Shown: positions 26,329 through 34,868 of the stretch, in pieces
Layout of the letters: every line of letters starts with the position of its first letter
Numbering within the stretch: the stretch's first letter is position 1
Assembly: GCA_026399515.1 (NCBI GenBank)
Contig: JAPLQT010000067.1
Coordinates: forward strand, 35,434 to 99,433
Source of the DNA: Pseudomonadota bacterium
GTDB taxonomy: Bacteria; Pseudomonadota; Gammaproteobacteria; Burkholderiales; Rhodocyclaceae
DNA length: 64,000 nucleotides
Reading direction: 5' to 3'
The notes under the pieces: generated by a model
Told to the model about the DNA's origin: nothing
The model's input: the letters and a program-made list of their open reading frames with translations, nothing else
Databases searched by the model: none
Position numbers and translations under genes: made by a program

Positions 26329-27777
26329 GTGAACCACTATCCGCGTTCGTTTCTTGGATTGATCGTACTGGGGAATATCCTTGTGGTGCTGCCGTTGCTG
26401 GTTGCGATCGGCTATGCCTCGGTGACGATCGACGACATTACTCAACGCAGCCAGCGTGCGGTGCCCCAGGCCTCCCGTGCCGGCATGCTCAGCCACGAGT
26501 TGCAGGAACACTTCGACAACATGGGACGCATCCTGCAGCAATACGAGGTGCAGCGCGATCCGGCCCTGCTCGAAGAGTACCGGGCATTACGCCGGGATTG
26601 GGAACGGGATTCGGAGGAATACATGTCCATTCCCTTGCTTGCGGACTTGTCGGCCCGGATTGGCGAAATCCGCAAGAGAGAGGCGGCGGCCTATGCGAAC
26701 CTCGCCACCCATCTGGAAGGTGTAGCGGAGATGAAGACGGTCATCGCCGGCCTCGGCCACGGGCTGCGGCCCTTGCTTGAAGACGCCGAGCGCCTGGTGC
26801 AGCGGGAGCGCGAAACTTTTCGCTTGCAGGCGCGGGAGATGTGGCGGAGCCTGACTGCGGCGCTGCTGGTTGCCCTGGCATTTTCCGCGCTGTCGCTGTG
26901 GTTTGGCCGCCGAACGTGGTCGCAATTGTGGCGGCGCTTCGAGCGTGCAATCTATGCACTCGGCGAAGGCCGTTTGAATCGGCCCGTGATACTGAAGGGA
27001 CCGGATGACATGCAGCGCGTCGGCCAGCGGCTGGAATGGTTGAGACGGCGCATGCAGACACTGGAGAACGAACGCACCCGGGTGCTGCGGCATGTTTCAC
27101 ACGAGTTGAAAACGCCCCTGGCATCACTGCGGGAAGGGGCGAGCCTGCTCACCGAAGGCGTCGCCGGTCCCCTGACACCGCAACAGGAAAAGATCGTCGG
27201 GATCATGCAGACGAATGTCTTGCGCCTCCAGGGTTTGATCCAGGGCGTCTTGCGCATGCAGCAGGCCAACTACGCCCGTGAACGCATGGAAACCAGCGCT
27301 ATCAGGCTCGATCAGGTGATCGAACAGACGTTGGCGACATTCCAGCCGGCTGCGCGCGACCGGCAAGTACGCATCGCCGCGTCGCTGGCGCCACTGACCG
27401 TGAACGGCAGTAGTGATGCCCTGGAAACGCTGGCCAACAACCTGATTTCGAATGCCATCAAATTTTCGCCGGATGGTGGTGTGGTCCGTGTCACGCTCTT
27501 CCCTGAAGGCGACAACGCCTTGCTGGACGTGATTGACGAGGGGCCGGGCATCAGCGATAAGGATAGGGAGCGCCTCTTCGAGCCGTTTTACCGAGGCTCC
27601 GCCGGCAAGGATATCCCCGGCATCGGCCTTGGCCTGGCGATCTCCCATGAGTACGCGCTGGCGCACAAGGGCAGTCTGGATATCCTCGTCAGCGAGGGCG
27701 GGGCGCACTTTCGCGCAAGCCTGCCGCTGGCCAATCGCACCGGATCGGGCAGCGATACCGGAAAGTTGCCGCCATGA
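26329..27777 (+). CDS. Transmembrane sensor histidine kinase (GlrK/QseE-like)
   Basis: The protein has 482 residues. TM1 (about 8-28) and TM2 (about 172-194) bracket a helical periplasmic domain of about 140 residues. HAMP is followed by HisKA with the H box HVSHELKTPLA (His258) and HATPase with NNLISNAIKF, DEGPGIS and GIGLGLAIS. All catalytic motifs are intact. Sequence style and the NtrC-like regulator downstream resemble the GlrK/GlrR pair. It starts 6 bp after the flavoprotein stop and its stop overlaps the Crp/Fnr start, so it belongs to the cytochrome operon and probably reports envelope or redox state. Confidence 0.9.
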   Translation: MNHYPRSFLGLIVLGNILVVLPLLVAIGYASVTIDDITQRSQRAVPQASRAGMLSHELQEHFDNMGRILQQYEVQRDPALLEEYRALRRDWERDSEEYMSIPLLADLSARIGEIRKREAAAYANLATHLEGVAEMKTVIAGLGHGLRPLLEDAERLVQRERETFRLQAREMWRSLTAALLVALAFSALSLWFGRRTWSQLWRRFERAIYALGEGRLNRPVILKGPDDMQRVGQRLEWLRRRMQTLENERTRVLRHVSHELKTPLASLREGASLLTEGVAGPLTPQQEKIVGIMQTNVLRLQGLIQGVLRMQQANYARERMETSAIRLDQVIEQTLATFQPAARDRQVRIAASLAPLTVNGSSDALETLANNLISNAIKFSPDGGVVRVTLFPEGDNALLDVIDEGPGISDKDRERLFEPFYRGSAGKDIPGIGLGLAISHEYALAHKGSLDILVSEGGAHFRASLPLANRTGSGSDTGKLPP

Positions 27778-28430
27778 GCAATTCAGTGCCGAAGACGCAC
27801 GATGCTCTTTTCGAAGATGCCTGTTCGCAACCGATAGCCGCACTTGCCCGGATGGGCAGCCTCTGCGAGTTCGAGAGAAAATCGCTGGTCATAAAGGAAG
27901 GTGACCGCGGGCAAACCCTGTTCGTCCTCCTCTCGGGACGGGTCCGCATCTATTCCCAGGATATGGACGGGCGCCGCTTCCTGATCGGCGTTTACGGGCC
28001 GGGCACGCTTTTCGGCGAGGGTTCCATGGACGGCGGGCCGCGCACCGCATCCGTAGCGGCCATGACGGACCTGGTCTGCTCGGCAGTGCCTTATGCCGCC
28101 GTGAAGGCCGGAATGGCGAACGACCCGGCGTTTGCGATGACTTTGCTGATGGAATTGGTGGTGCGCAGCCGGGCGACCGCCAAAAGAATGAAAAGCCTGG
28201 CGCTCGAGTCGGTCTATCAGCGCTTGCGCACACTGGTGGACAGCGAGTCGACGGAAAAGAATGGTGCGAGAGTCCTTGGCCCGAATTGGTCACAACAGGA
28301 AATCGCCGACCGGCTCGGGGCTTCGCGGGACATGGTGACCAGGATCTTCCGGGAACTGTCCCGAGGCGGCTACATTGAGATCGGCAGGGGCACCACGAAG
28401 ATTCTTCGAAGTCTGCCCAAGGTTTGGTAG
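27774..28430 (+). CDS. Crp/Fnr family transcription regulator
   Basis: The protein has 218 residues. The cyclic-nucleotide-binding-like beta barrel (about 30-125) contains KEGDRGQTLFVLLSGRVRIY and LFGEGSMDGGPRTASV. Next come the dimer helix and a winged helix with WSQQEIADRLGASRDMVTRIFREL. There is no N-terminal cluster of four cysteines, so it does not bind an Fnr-type Fe-S cluster; the effector (cyclic nucleotide, haem or other) is unknown. It overlaps the kinase gene by 4 bp (ATGA). Its place in the electron-transfer operon makes it a likely local regulator. Confidence 0.92.
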   Translation: MSNSVPKTHDALFEDACSQPIAALARMGSLCEFERKSLVIKEGDRGQTLFVLLSGRVRIYSQDMDGRRFLIGVYGPGTLFGEGSMDGGPRTASVAAMTDLVCSAVPYAAVKAGMANDPAFAMTLLMELVVRSRATAKRMKSLALESVYQRLRTLVDSESTEKNGARVLGPNWSQQEIADRLGASRDMVTRIFRELSRGGYIEIGRGTTKILRSLPKVW

Positions 28431-28519
28431 CCAGGGCGTTACCAAACCCCACAGCCGCAACCGAAGTGCAGAAAATTCCCCTGTTTTTGGTGGTGGTATC
28501 CGGGTATCGTCGCTCTCAT

Positions 28520-28616
28520 CCGTAGCTGCGCCAAGCGCTACGGTGCAACCCCGGTCAATGCCGGTGACGCAAAGCCAGGAGAGCCTGGGTATCGCAAGCT
28601 TCCATGCCTGCCGGCT
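28520..28616 (+). promoter_or_regulatory. Probable GEMM-type (c-di-GMP-I / cGAMP) riboswitch
   Basis: The core GACGCAAAGCC (28566-28576), preceded by GGTGCAACC and a short hairpin CCGGT-CAAT-GCCGG, is the hallmark of GEMM riboswitches. It is followed by a second helix region with an apical GCAA (28593-28596) and a GCCTGCCGGCT closing strand. It lies alone in the 317-bp gap between the Crp/Fnr gene and the NtrC-like regulator, on the coding strand of the latter. The residues that separate c-di-GMP from cGAMP binders cannot be assigned safely by eye. The tetraloop is not GNRA-like, so this may be a variant. Confidence 0.68.
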
Positions 28617-28621
28617 CATGT

Positions 28622-28641
28622 ATCCGAAGGCTCGGATTTGT
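28622..28641 (+). terminator. Hairpin after the riboswitch, possible expression platform
   Basis: ATCCGA (28622-28627) and TCGGAT (28632-28637) pair around AGGC and are followed by TTGTC. The stem is short and the T run weak, so it may be an attenuator rather than a full terminator. Confidence 0.4.
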
Positions 28642-28747
28642 CACCGCACCTGCATGGCCGGAACCTTAAACATGCATGAGGGCGTCGTCATGAGAATCCG
28701 CTGGCTCGAAGCCCCGTTGCCTGCCGCACCTTGAGGAAAGAGCGCCG

Positions 28748-30049
28748 ATGGTAGGCGGAGTCGGCGGTGGAGCGCGAATCATGGTCGTCGACGACGATCC
28801 GGGTTTGCTCGCCCTGATCGAAATGCGCCTGACCGCGGTCGGCTACGCGGTAAGCTGCGCGGCTTCGGGAAACGAGGCGTTGGAGCGATTCCCGGCGGAA
28901 CGCCCGCGCGCCGTCATCACCGATCTGAGAATGGACGGTATCGACGGGCACGCCCTGTTCGCCCGCCTGCACACCATCGCGCCGACGGTCCCGGTGATCA
29001 TGCTCACCGCCCATGGGACCATTCCCGACGCCGTTGCGGCAACGCAACGCGGAGTCTTCGACTTCCTCACCAAGCCCTTCGACAGCAACGAACTGCTGTC
29101 GACGGTGGCGGAAGCCATGGCGATATCGCCCGAGGTCGATGGCAAGGATAGACACGATGCAAGTTGGCGTGCCGACATCGTTTCCTCGAGCCTGGTGATG
29201 AATGAGCTGCTGCGCCAGGCGCGGCGGGCCGCGGATGCCGACACTCCGGTCCTGATCAGCGGACCTCGTGGATCAGCTAAGGAAACGCTAGCGCGGGCCA
29301 TCCATGCCGCTAGTCGCCGCAAGAAGAAACCATTCATCGCCATCCGCTGCGGTGAGTTGGCGAGTCTCAAGTCCGACACCTCACCGCTGGATCAATTGCT
29401 GTCGACCGCGCGGGGCGGGGCGCTCATGCTGGACGACATCGAGGACCTGCCCGCTCTCGAACAGGCACGCTTGCTGCCGTTGGTGAGAGAGCGTATCCCG
29501 TTCTCGGCGCCCACCAGAATCGATACTCTCGATATCCGCGTGGTGGCTACCACCAGACAGCCACTCGACCAGGCGATCCGCGACGGCAGGTTCCGGGCAG
29601 ACCTTTTCTACGCACTCGGACGGACGCTCCTGAGCATGCCGGCGCTCAGCGAAAGGCGTGAGGATATTCCGGTGCTGGTGTCCCACTTCATTGCCCGGTC
29701 GCAAGGCCATGGGCGTGGTGTGTCTCCGGAGGCCATGGCAATACTTCAAGAGGCGGCATGGCCGGGCAATGTGCGTCAACTCAGGAACATCATCCAGCAA
29801 GCGCTGGCGCTGTCGGTGACGCCGCAAGTGCCGGCCACCCTGGTGAGGCGCCTGTTGCAAGAGGAGAGCGGGCGCGAGGTGGCTGCGCTGGATGAGGCGC
29901 GACGCGCCTTCGAGTACGACTACCTGGCGGATTTGCTCAAGACCACCTGCGGCAATGTCAGTCACGCCGCGCGGGTAGCACGGCGAAATCGCACAGAGTT
30001 CTACAAACTGTTGGCGCGCCACCACATTGACCCAGGGAACTACAAGTAG
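28748..30049 (+). CDS. NtrC-family response regulator lacking the GAFTGA loop
   Basis: The protein has 433 residues; ATG 28748 has GAGGAAAG upstream. The receiver has IMVVDDDP, Asp59 in VITDLRMDG and the lysine in FLTKPFD. The AAA+ domain keeps a Walker A-like GPRGSAKE and Walker B-like GGALMLDDIE. Between them, where sigma-54 activators have ELFGxxxGAFTGA, it has only CGELASLKSDTSPLDQLLSTA. Loss of this loop normally prevents sigma-54 activation, so it may act with sigma-70 or as a repressor, as known for some NtrC/HupR/TyrR relatives. A Fis-type HTH (GNVSHAARVARRNRTEFYKLL) ends the protein. The likely kinase is encoded at 26329-27777. Confidence 0.9.
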   Translation: MVGGVGGGARIMVVDDDPGLLALIEMRLTAVGYAVSCAASGNEALERFPAERPRAVITDLRMDGIDGHALFARLHTIAPTVPVIMLTAHGTIPDAVAATQRGVFDFLTKPFDSNELLSTVAEAMAISPEVDGKDRHDASWRADIVSSSLVMNELLRQARRAADADTPVLISGPRGSAKETLARAIHAASRRKKKPFIAIRCGELASLKSDTSPLDQLLSTARGGALMLDDIEDLPALEQARLLPLVRERIPFSAPTRIDTLDIRVVATTRQPLDQAIRDGRFRADLFYALGRTLLSMPALSERREDIPVLVSHFIARSQGHGRGVSPEAMAILQEAAWPGNVRQLRNIIQQALALSVTPQVPATLVRRLLQEESGREVAALDEARRAFEYDYLADLLKTTCGNVSHAARVARRNRTEFYKLLARHHIDPGNYK

Positions 30050-30100
30050 ATTTAACGTCCGGAAGTTTCTGGATGCGGCCGTGGGGGTATAGAATCACGA

Positions 30101-30120
30101 TATGCCGCGAGAGCGGCATA
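30101..30120 (+). terminator. Perfect 8-bp hairpin downstream of the NtrC-like gene
   Basis: TATGCCGC and GCGGCATA pair around GAGA. It lies 51 bp after the stop and has no T run, so termination is only a guess. The rest of 30050-30287 shows no gene. Confidence 0.4.
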
Positions 30121-30287
30121 ATACGGCTGTTGGCGGGATCAATTCCCGTGCAACGTATGGGTCGCAATACAGCCTGGCACTGGCACGAAGAGTTTGTCCT
30201 GCTGCCGGATTACTTAGCGCGAATACTCTGAAGTCCTTGCGTCCTTGTGGTATACGCTTTCCGAAGCATTTATGATGCATGCGCCGG

Positions 30288-30374
30288 TGGTGCCCAGGAA
30301 GGGACTCGAACCCCCACAGTGTTGCCACCACTAGGACCTGAACCTAGCGCGTCTACCAATTTCGCCACCTGGGC
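30288..30374 (-). tRNA. tRNA-Leu (anticodon CAG)
   Basis: The minus strand reads a full class II tRNA with encoded CCA (30288-30290). The acceptor stem GCCCAGG/CCTGGGC pairs over seven bases, the D-loop has AAATTGGTAGACG, and the anticodon loop TTCAGGT sits on a CTAGG/CCTAG stem. A long variable arm (TGGTGGCAACACTG) and T-loop GGTTCGAGTCC follow. The loop gives CAG, reading CTG leucine codons. It is transcribed away from rnr, whose promoter must lie across or beside it. Confidence 0.97.
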
Positions 30375-30418
30375 AGAGGGCAAATCAAGAGGCGCGAATT
30401 TTATAGGAAATCACCGAA

Positions 30419-32637
30419 TTGTCAAACAAAGCCAAATCGCCAGCGCTATCGGGCAAAGTGCGCCGCGCTGATCCGTTCTTCGAACGCGAGCAGGGAAAAT
30501 ACCCCCATCCCTTGCCGAGCCGCGAATACATCCTCCAGATGTTTGCGCAGGGCGGCGTTCCGCTTGAGTTCGATCGCATCTGCAAGCAGCTCGAGGTTCT
30601 TCCCGATGAACGGGATACTTTCCAGCGTCGGCTCGGCGCCATGGCGCGCGAAGGGCAGTTGATGCAGAACCGGGCGGGAGCATGGCTGATTCCGGACAAG
30701 GCCGATCTGATCCGTGGCCGGGTCGAAGGGCATGCCGACGGTTTTGGTTTTCTCATTCCAGATGAGGCCGGCGTGGACCTGTTTCTCGGTCCCAAGGAAA
30801 TGGAAAAAGTGCTCCACGGGGATCGCGCCATCGCCCGCATCATCGGGATCGATCGGCGCGGCCGTCCCGAAGGCAAGATCGTCGAGGTGCTGGAACGCGC
30901 CAACACGCGTGTCGTCGGGCGCGTCTTCAGCGAACACGGAGTCTGGTTCGTGGTGGCGGAAAATCGCCGCATCAGCCAGGACATCCTGCTGGCGCCGGCG
31001 GAAAAAGGCAGCAAGCTTCCCAAGGCCAAGACCGGCCAGGTGGTGATTGTCGAGATCATCGAACAGCCAAGCAAGCATGCGCAGCCGATCGGCCGCATCG
31101 TCGAAGTGCTGGGCAACTATGCCGATCCGGGCATGGAGATCGAGATCGCGCTCCGCAAGCACGAATTGCCTTTCGAGTTCTCCAAGGAGGTGCTGGCCGA
31201 GGCCAAGAAGCTGCCGGACAGCGTCCGGAAATCCGACTGGAAAGAGCGCCAGGACATCACCGCCTTGCCGCTCGTGACCTGGTTAGCGAAGGAGGCGGCG
31301 GCAAAGGCGGTTTTCGGCTGGTCGTCGCCATCGCCGATGTCTCCCATTATGTGCAGACCGGCGGGGCGCTCGACCAGGACGCCTATGACCGCGGCAACTC
31401 GGTGTATTTCCCGCGCCGGGTGATTCCGATGCTGCCGGAAAAACTCTCCAACGGCCTGTGCTCGCTCAATCCGCAAGTCGAGCGCCTGTGCATGGTGAGC
31501 GACATGTCGATCTCGGCGAGCGGGGAGATCCTGAATTACCGTTTTTATCCGGCGGTGATGTTTTCGCACGCGCGGCTGACCTACACACAGGTGGCCGCAG
31601 CCCTCTATACAAAGACTCCGCAGGAGCGGACACAACTCGGTGCACTGCTGCCGCACCTGGAGAATCTCGATGCGCTCTACCGCGTACTCGCCAAGGCTCG
31701 CCTGAAGCGTGGTGCGATCGATTTCGAGACGCTCGAAACGCACATGATCTTCGACGACAACGGCAAGATCGAGCGCATAGAAGCTTATGAGCGCAACGAT
31801 GCCCACCGGGTGATCGAAGAGTGCATGCTGGCCGCCAACGTCTGCGCCTCGGATTTCCTCAAGCAACGCGGCCACGCCGCCCTCTACCGGGTGCACGAAG
31901 GGCCGACCGCGGAGCGCCTGCTCAAATTGCGTACTTTCCTCGGCGGCTTCGGCCTGCAACTGGGCGGCGGCGACGAGCCGAAGGCCAAGGATTACGCGCA
32001 ACTACTGGAGAAACTGCAAGGACGTCCCGACAAGCAGTTGCTGCAGACGGTGATGCTGCGCTCGCTGCGCCAGGCGGTCTACAGCCCGGATAACGTCGGC
32101 CACTTCGGGCTCGCCTACGAATCCTATACTCACTTCACTTCGCCGATCCGGCGCTATCCGGACCTGCTGGTGCATCGCGCCATCAAGGCGGTATTGGCGC
32201 AGGGCAAGTACCAGCCGGGGGGCGGCGCCGAGGGCTGGGAGCAGGTCGGCATGCACTGCTCGATGACCGAGAGGCGCGCCGACGAGGCGACCCGGGACGT
32301 CGAAGCCTGGCTCAAGTGTTATTACATGCAGGACCACATCGGCGAGGAATTCGTCGGCAGCATTTCGTCGGTGGTGTCCTTCGGCATTTTCGTGGCGCTC
32401 GACGACGTCTTCGTCGAAGGCCTGGTGCATGTCTCGGAACTCGGCGCCGACTACTTCCATTTCGACGAAGCCGGCCACGTAATGCTGGGCGAGCGCACCG
32501 GCAAGCGTTTCCGCCTGGCCGACCGGGTGCAGGTGAAAATCATGCGCGCCGACCTCGAGACCAACAAGATCGATTTCAAGCTCGTGGAGTCTCAGGCCGC
32601 TTCGGAAAAAACAAAAAAACCGAGAAAATCAAAGTAG
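30419..32637 (+). pseudogene. rnr: Ribonuclease R, with frameshift and missing catalytic segment near 31275-31285
   Basis: RNase R is a processive 3'-5' exoribonuclease. The first frame starts with TTG 30419 behind AGGAAA and holds the N-terminal HTH and cold-shock domains (ADGFGFLIPDEAGVDLFL). It reaches ITALPLVT, then leaves frame. The second frame resumes with EGGGGKGGFRLVVAIADVSHYVQ and holds the rest of the RNB domain (VIPMLPEKLSNGLCSLNPQ, SPIRRYPDLLVHRAI) and the S1 domain to 32637. Between PLVT and the second frame the family has IDGExARDFDDAVYC, which includes the metal-binding aspartates; here it is absent. The frame change fits a loss of about 43-46 bases. As written the product would be inactive; an assembly gap is possible. 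Confidence 0.85.
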
Positions 32638-32684
32638 ATGTATATCGCAGCGCCGCCAGTGATCCGGTTCAAGGAGTTGTAACC

Positions 32685-33085
32685 ATGGAAATGAAGTGCC
32701 CGGAATGCAGCAAGGCCATGAAGCCGGGGGAATCCCGGACTGAGCGTGTCGAGTACGACGGAGAGGTAATGATGGTCGAGGGCTTGGTCGGCTGGTTCTG
32801 CCCGCCCTGTGGTGAGGCGATTCTGGACGATGGAAGCGCCCGCCGCTACGGCGAGGCCGGGGATACCTTGCTTGCCCACGCGCGGGAGCGGTGCTAGGTC
32901 GAATTCGCCGTATTCGCAAAACACTGAAGCTTACCCAGATCGAGGCCAGCAGGCTGGTCGGTATCGGCAAGATTGCCTTTTCTCGCTACGAGCGTGGGGA
33001 GACGCAGGCGCCGATGCCATTGGTCAAACTTCTGCGGCTGGTAGATCAACACCCGGAACTGATGGGAGAGATTGGCTCGTTGTAG
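32685..33085 (+). pseudogene. MqsA-like antitoxin split by a frameshift
   Basis: Two overlapping frames together give one MqsA-type protein. 32685-32897 encodes the zinc-binding N-terminus with CPEC and CPPC pairs (MEMKCPECSKAM, WFCPPCGEAIL). 32891-33085 encodes the HTH C-terminus (RKTLKLTQIEASRLVG, AFSRYERGE, LVKLLRLVDQHPEL). In normal MqsA these are one chain, so a one-base slip near 32888-32894 has split it, or the two pieces are now separate proteins with a 7-bp overlap. No mqsR toxin gene is present upstream, where rnr ends 47 bp away. This looks like an orphan or decaying antitoxin. Confidence 0.78.
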
Positions 33086-33186
33086 CGGCCGGCATTGCCA
33101 TTCCGTTTGCGTATAGGTATCCCAACGCTTTACGTTATCACTGAAATCATCCAAACATAAACAAATAGCTGACTGTGTTGGGTTTT

Positions 33187-33213
33187 CATATGGCTCACGT
33201 GGTGAGCCATATG
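33187..33213. promoter_or_regulatory. 27-bp perfect palindrome upstream of the DnaB-like gene
   Basis: Arms CATATGGCTCAC (33187-33198) and GTGAGCCATATG (33202-33213) are exact, separated by GTG. It lies 40 bp before the start of the DnaB-like gene, so it is a likely operator for a dimeric regulator or a transcript hairpin. Confidence 0.6.
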
Positions 33214-33253
33214 CGCAGCATAATGAGACCTGACATCGTTAAGGAGCTTTATC

Positions 33254-34132
33254 ATGTTGAATGAGCGCGGCGGAAGCATGAGCAAGACCGGTTCCCAGCA
33301 AATTACGGCATTTCTCGATACTGTTTGGGAAGATTTGCAACAGGGGCCAAGTAACACGTTGAACCCTCTTATCAAAGGGCTTTCAACTGGTTTCGACGAG
33401 CTTGATAAGCTAACTAATGGTTTGAGAGCTGGCTCTTTAACTGTTATCGGCGGGCGTGTCGCAATTGGCACCACATCTCTTGCGTTGAGTATTGCTCAGA
33501 AGGTTGCGGTGGCTCAGAGCAAGACAGTAGTCATCTTTAGTTTGGATTTCGATGGTGAGCAGGCTACCCGACGAATCCTCTCGGGCGTAAGTGAAGTAGA
33601 TATGAATAGGCTACGTTCGCGAAGTCTTGACGAAGATAACAAAGCACGTATAGAAGTTGCACTTGAACGCCTGCGCAAAACTCCTCTTTACATCGACGAT
33701 ACGGCGATTGGGTTGCCCGAGATACGTGAGAGTATTCTGGCGCTGATTGCTAGCGGAGTATCCCCAGAGCTTGTAGTTATCGATGACTTGCAAACGCTAG
33801 TGCCCGACATCGAAGCGGTTGAACGGACAGAAATCGCTGTTCGCAATATAAAAGCACTGGCACAGGAAATCGGAGTGGCTGTGATTCTCTCCACAAATCT
33901 ACCTCGGCGACTGGAAAAGCGCCGAGATAGGAATCCTAAATCGAGCGATCTTCCGAGTGGGGTTATTACAGGAGGTGCAGACCTTGTGTTGCTCGTTTAT
34001 CGTGAAGAATATTATTCCCCTGATACATCCGACAAGGGTACCGCAAAAATTTATGTGATGAGAAATCGCTATGGGTATGTTGGAATGCTGGAACTATATT
34101 TTCGTGCAGACTGTTGTCTATTCGAGTTTTAG
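33254..34132 (+). CDS. DnaB C-terminal-like RecA-fold ATPase, Walker A lysine replaced
   Basis: The protein has 292 residues; ATG 33254 has AAGGAG 8 bp upstream. It matches the helicase core of DnaB without the N-terminal primase-binding domain. Recognisable parts are LSTGFDELDKLTNGLRAG, Walker B-like LVVIDDLQTL, SSDLPSG with the following ADLVLLVYREEYY, and KGTAKIYVMRNRYG. In Walker A, where DnaB has GKT, it reads GRVAIGTTSLA, so the catalytic lysine is Thr. ATP hydrolysis is therefore doubtful. The gene is A+T-richer than its neighbours (one 60-base line has 29 G+C) and is followed at once by an unknown gene, suggesting a transferred two-gene module. Confidence 0.82.
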   Translation: MLNERGGSMSKTGSQQITAFLDTVWEDLQQGPSNTLNPLIKGLSTGFDELDKLTNGLRAGSLTVIGGRVAIGTTSLALSIAQKVAVAQSKTVVIFSLDFDGEQATRRILSGVSEVDMNRLRSRSLDEDNKARIEVALERLRKTPLYIDDTAIGLPEIRESILALIASGVSPELVVIDDLQTLVPDIEAVERTEIAVRNIKALAQEIGVAVILSTNLPRRLEKRRDRNPKSSDLPSGVITGGADLVLLVYREEYYSPDTSDKGTAKIYVMRNRYGYVGMLELYFRADCCLFEF

Positions 34133-34161
34133 GAAGCGGCAAACTGAGGTTAGGAAGAATT

Positions 34162-34770
34162 ATGGAATCGTTCTCTAAACACAAGTCAGCCACGTCGGTC
34201 TGGACGCATCGCGAGTATTTCAGGAGGTTTAGCCTCAATGTCGAGCAATACGGGGAGATTCTGATCGCACAGGTGTTTGATGGTACAAAAAAAGGTGACG
34301 CGCAGCCTTGTTACGACGTGGAAGCATCCGAACACGACATATGCCACCGTCTCCTGGCCACAGGGGTCTCCCAAGAAACCGTGGAGCGGTGCCTTTCGGG
34401 CTTAAAGGACGGGGTTGTACGTATCGAGGTGAAGTCCAAACTGGAGCAAGCACCAGCGGGCAAAGCCAGCGTCATACACTGTAGTGATAACAAGATTGAT
34501 GGAGTAGAAAAAAGAAATCATCGTCCTGCTACGCATTTCGCAGTCATCCTTTTTGGCGTAGGAGAACGAAAAGGAATAGCTGAACGCGCTTGGTTGTTTT
34601 CGAACGAGGTGGCGCGCGGGCTTCGGCAAATGGAAACAAAGAGCCGGTATATCCCCGTGTCCTTATTGGAGAGGGAATTCCGAAATGGGTTGAAGGCGAT
34701 CATTGATATCTCTTCCATAATAAATGAGGCCGCGTCTAGTCCGCTTGCTTGGCAGCTGAAGAAACCATGA
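34162..34770 (+). CDS. Unknown protein with an E-x-K motif, paired with the DnaB-like ATPase
   Basis: ATG 34162 follows AGGAAG and gives 202 residues; an upstream TTG start at 34114 would overlap the ATPase gene. I do not recognise the family. The segment YDVEASEHDICHRLL, then VVRIEVKSKL, then THFAVILFGVGERKG and ERAWLFSNEVARGL has the order of acidic residue, E-x-K strand and hydrophobic strand seen in PD-(D/E)xK nucleases, but the match is by eye only. No membrane segments or signal peptide are seen. Composition is A+T-richer like the ATPase gene. If the nuclease idea holds, the pair would resemble ATPase-nuclease defence or mobile modules. Confidence 0.6.
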   Translation: MESFSKHKSATSVWTHREYFRRFSLNVEQYGEILIAQVFDGTKKGDAQPCYDVEASEHDICHRLLATGVSQETVERCLSGLKDGVVRIEVKSKLEQAPAGKASVIHCSDNKIDGVEKRNHRPATHFAVILFGVGERKGIAERAWLFSNEVARGLRQMETKSRYIPVSLLEREFRNGLKAIIDISSIINEAASSPLAWQLKKP

Positions 34771-34868
34771 GCCCATGTGCGACGTTGAATGTCCGGTTCA
34801 GAGAAACTCGTAGGTCGGCTTAGGGCACCTTCCGGCAATCGACATCAGCAAGTTCGCTGCCAAAAGCA

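Noticed and set aside
28672..28734. Possible 20-codon leader peptide before the NtrC-like gene
   Set aside because: It has a start and stop but no ribosome-binding site or stalling motif; the riboswitch explains the gap better.
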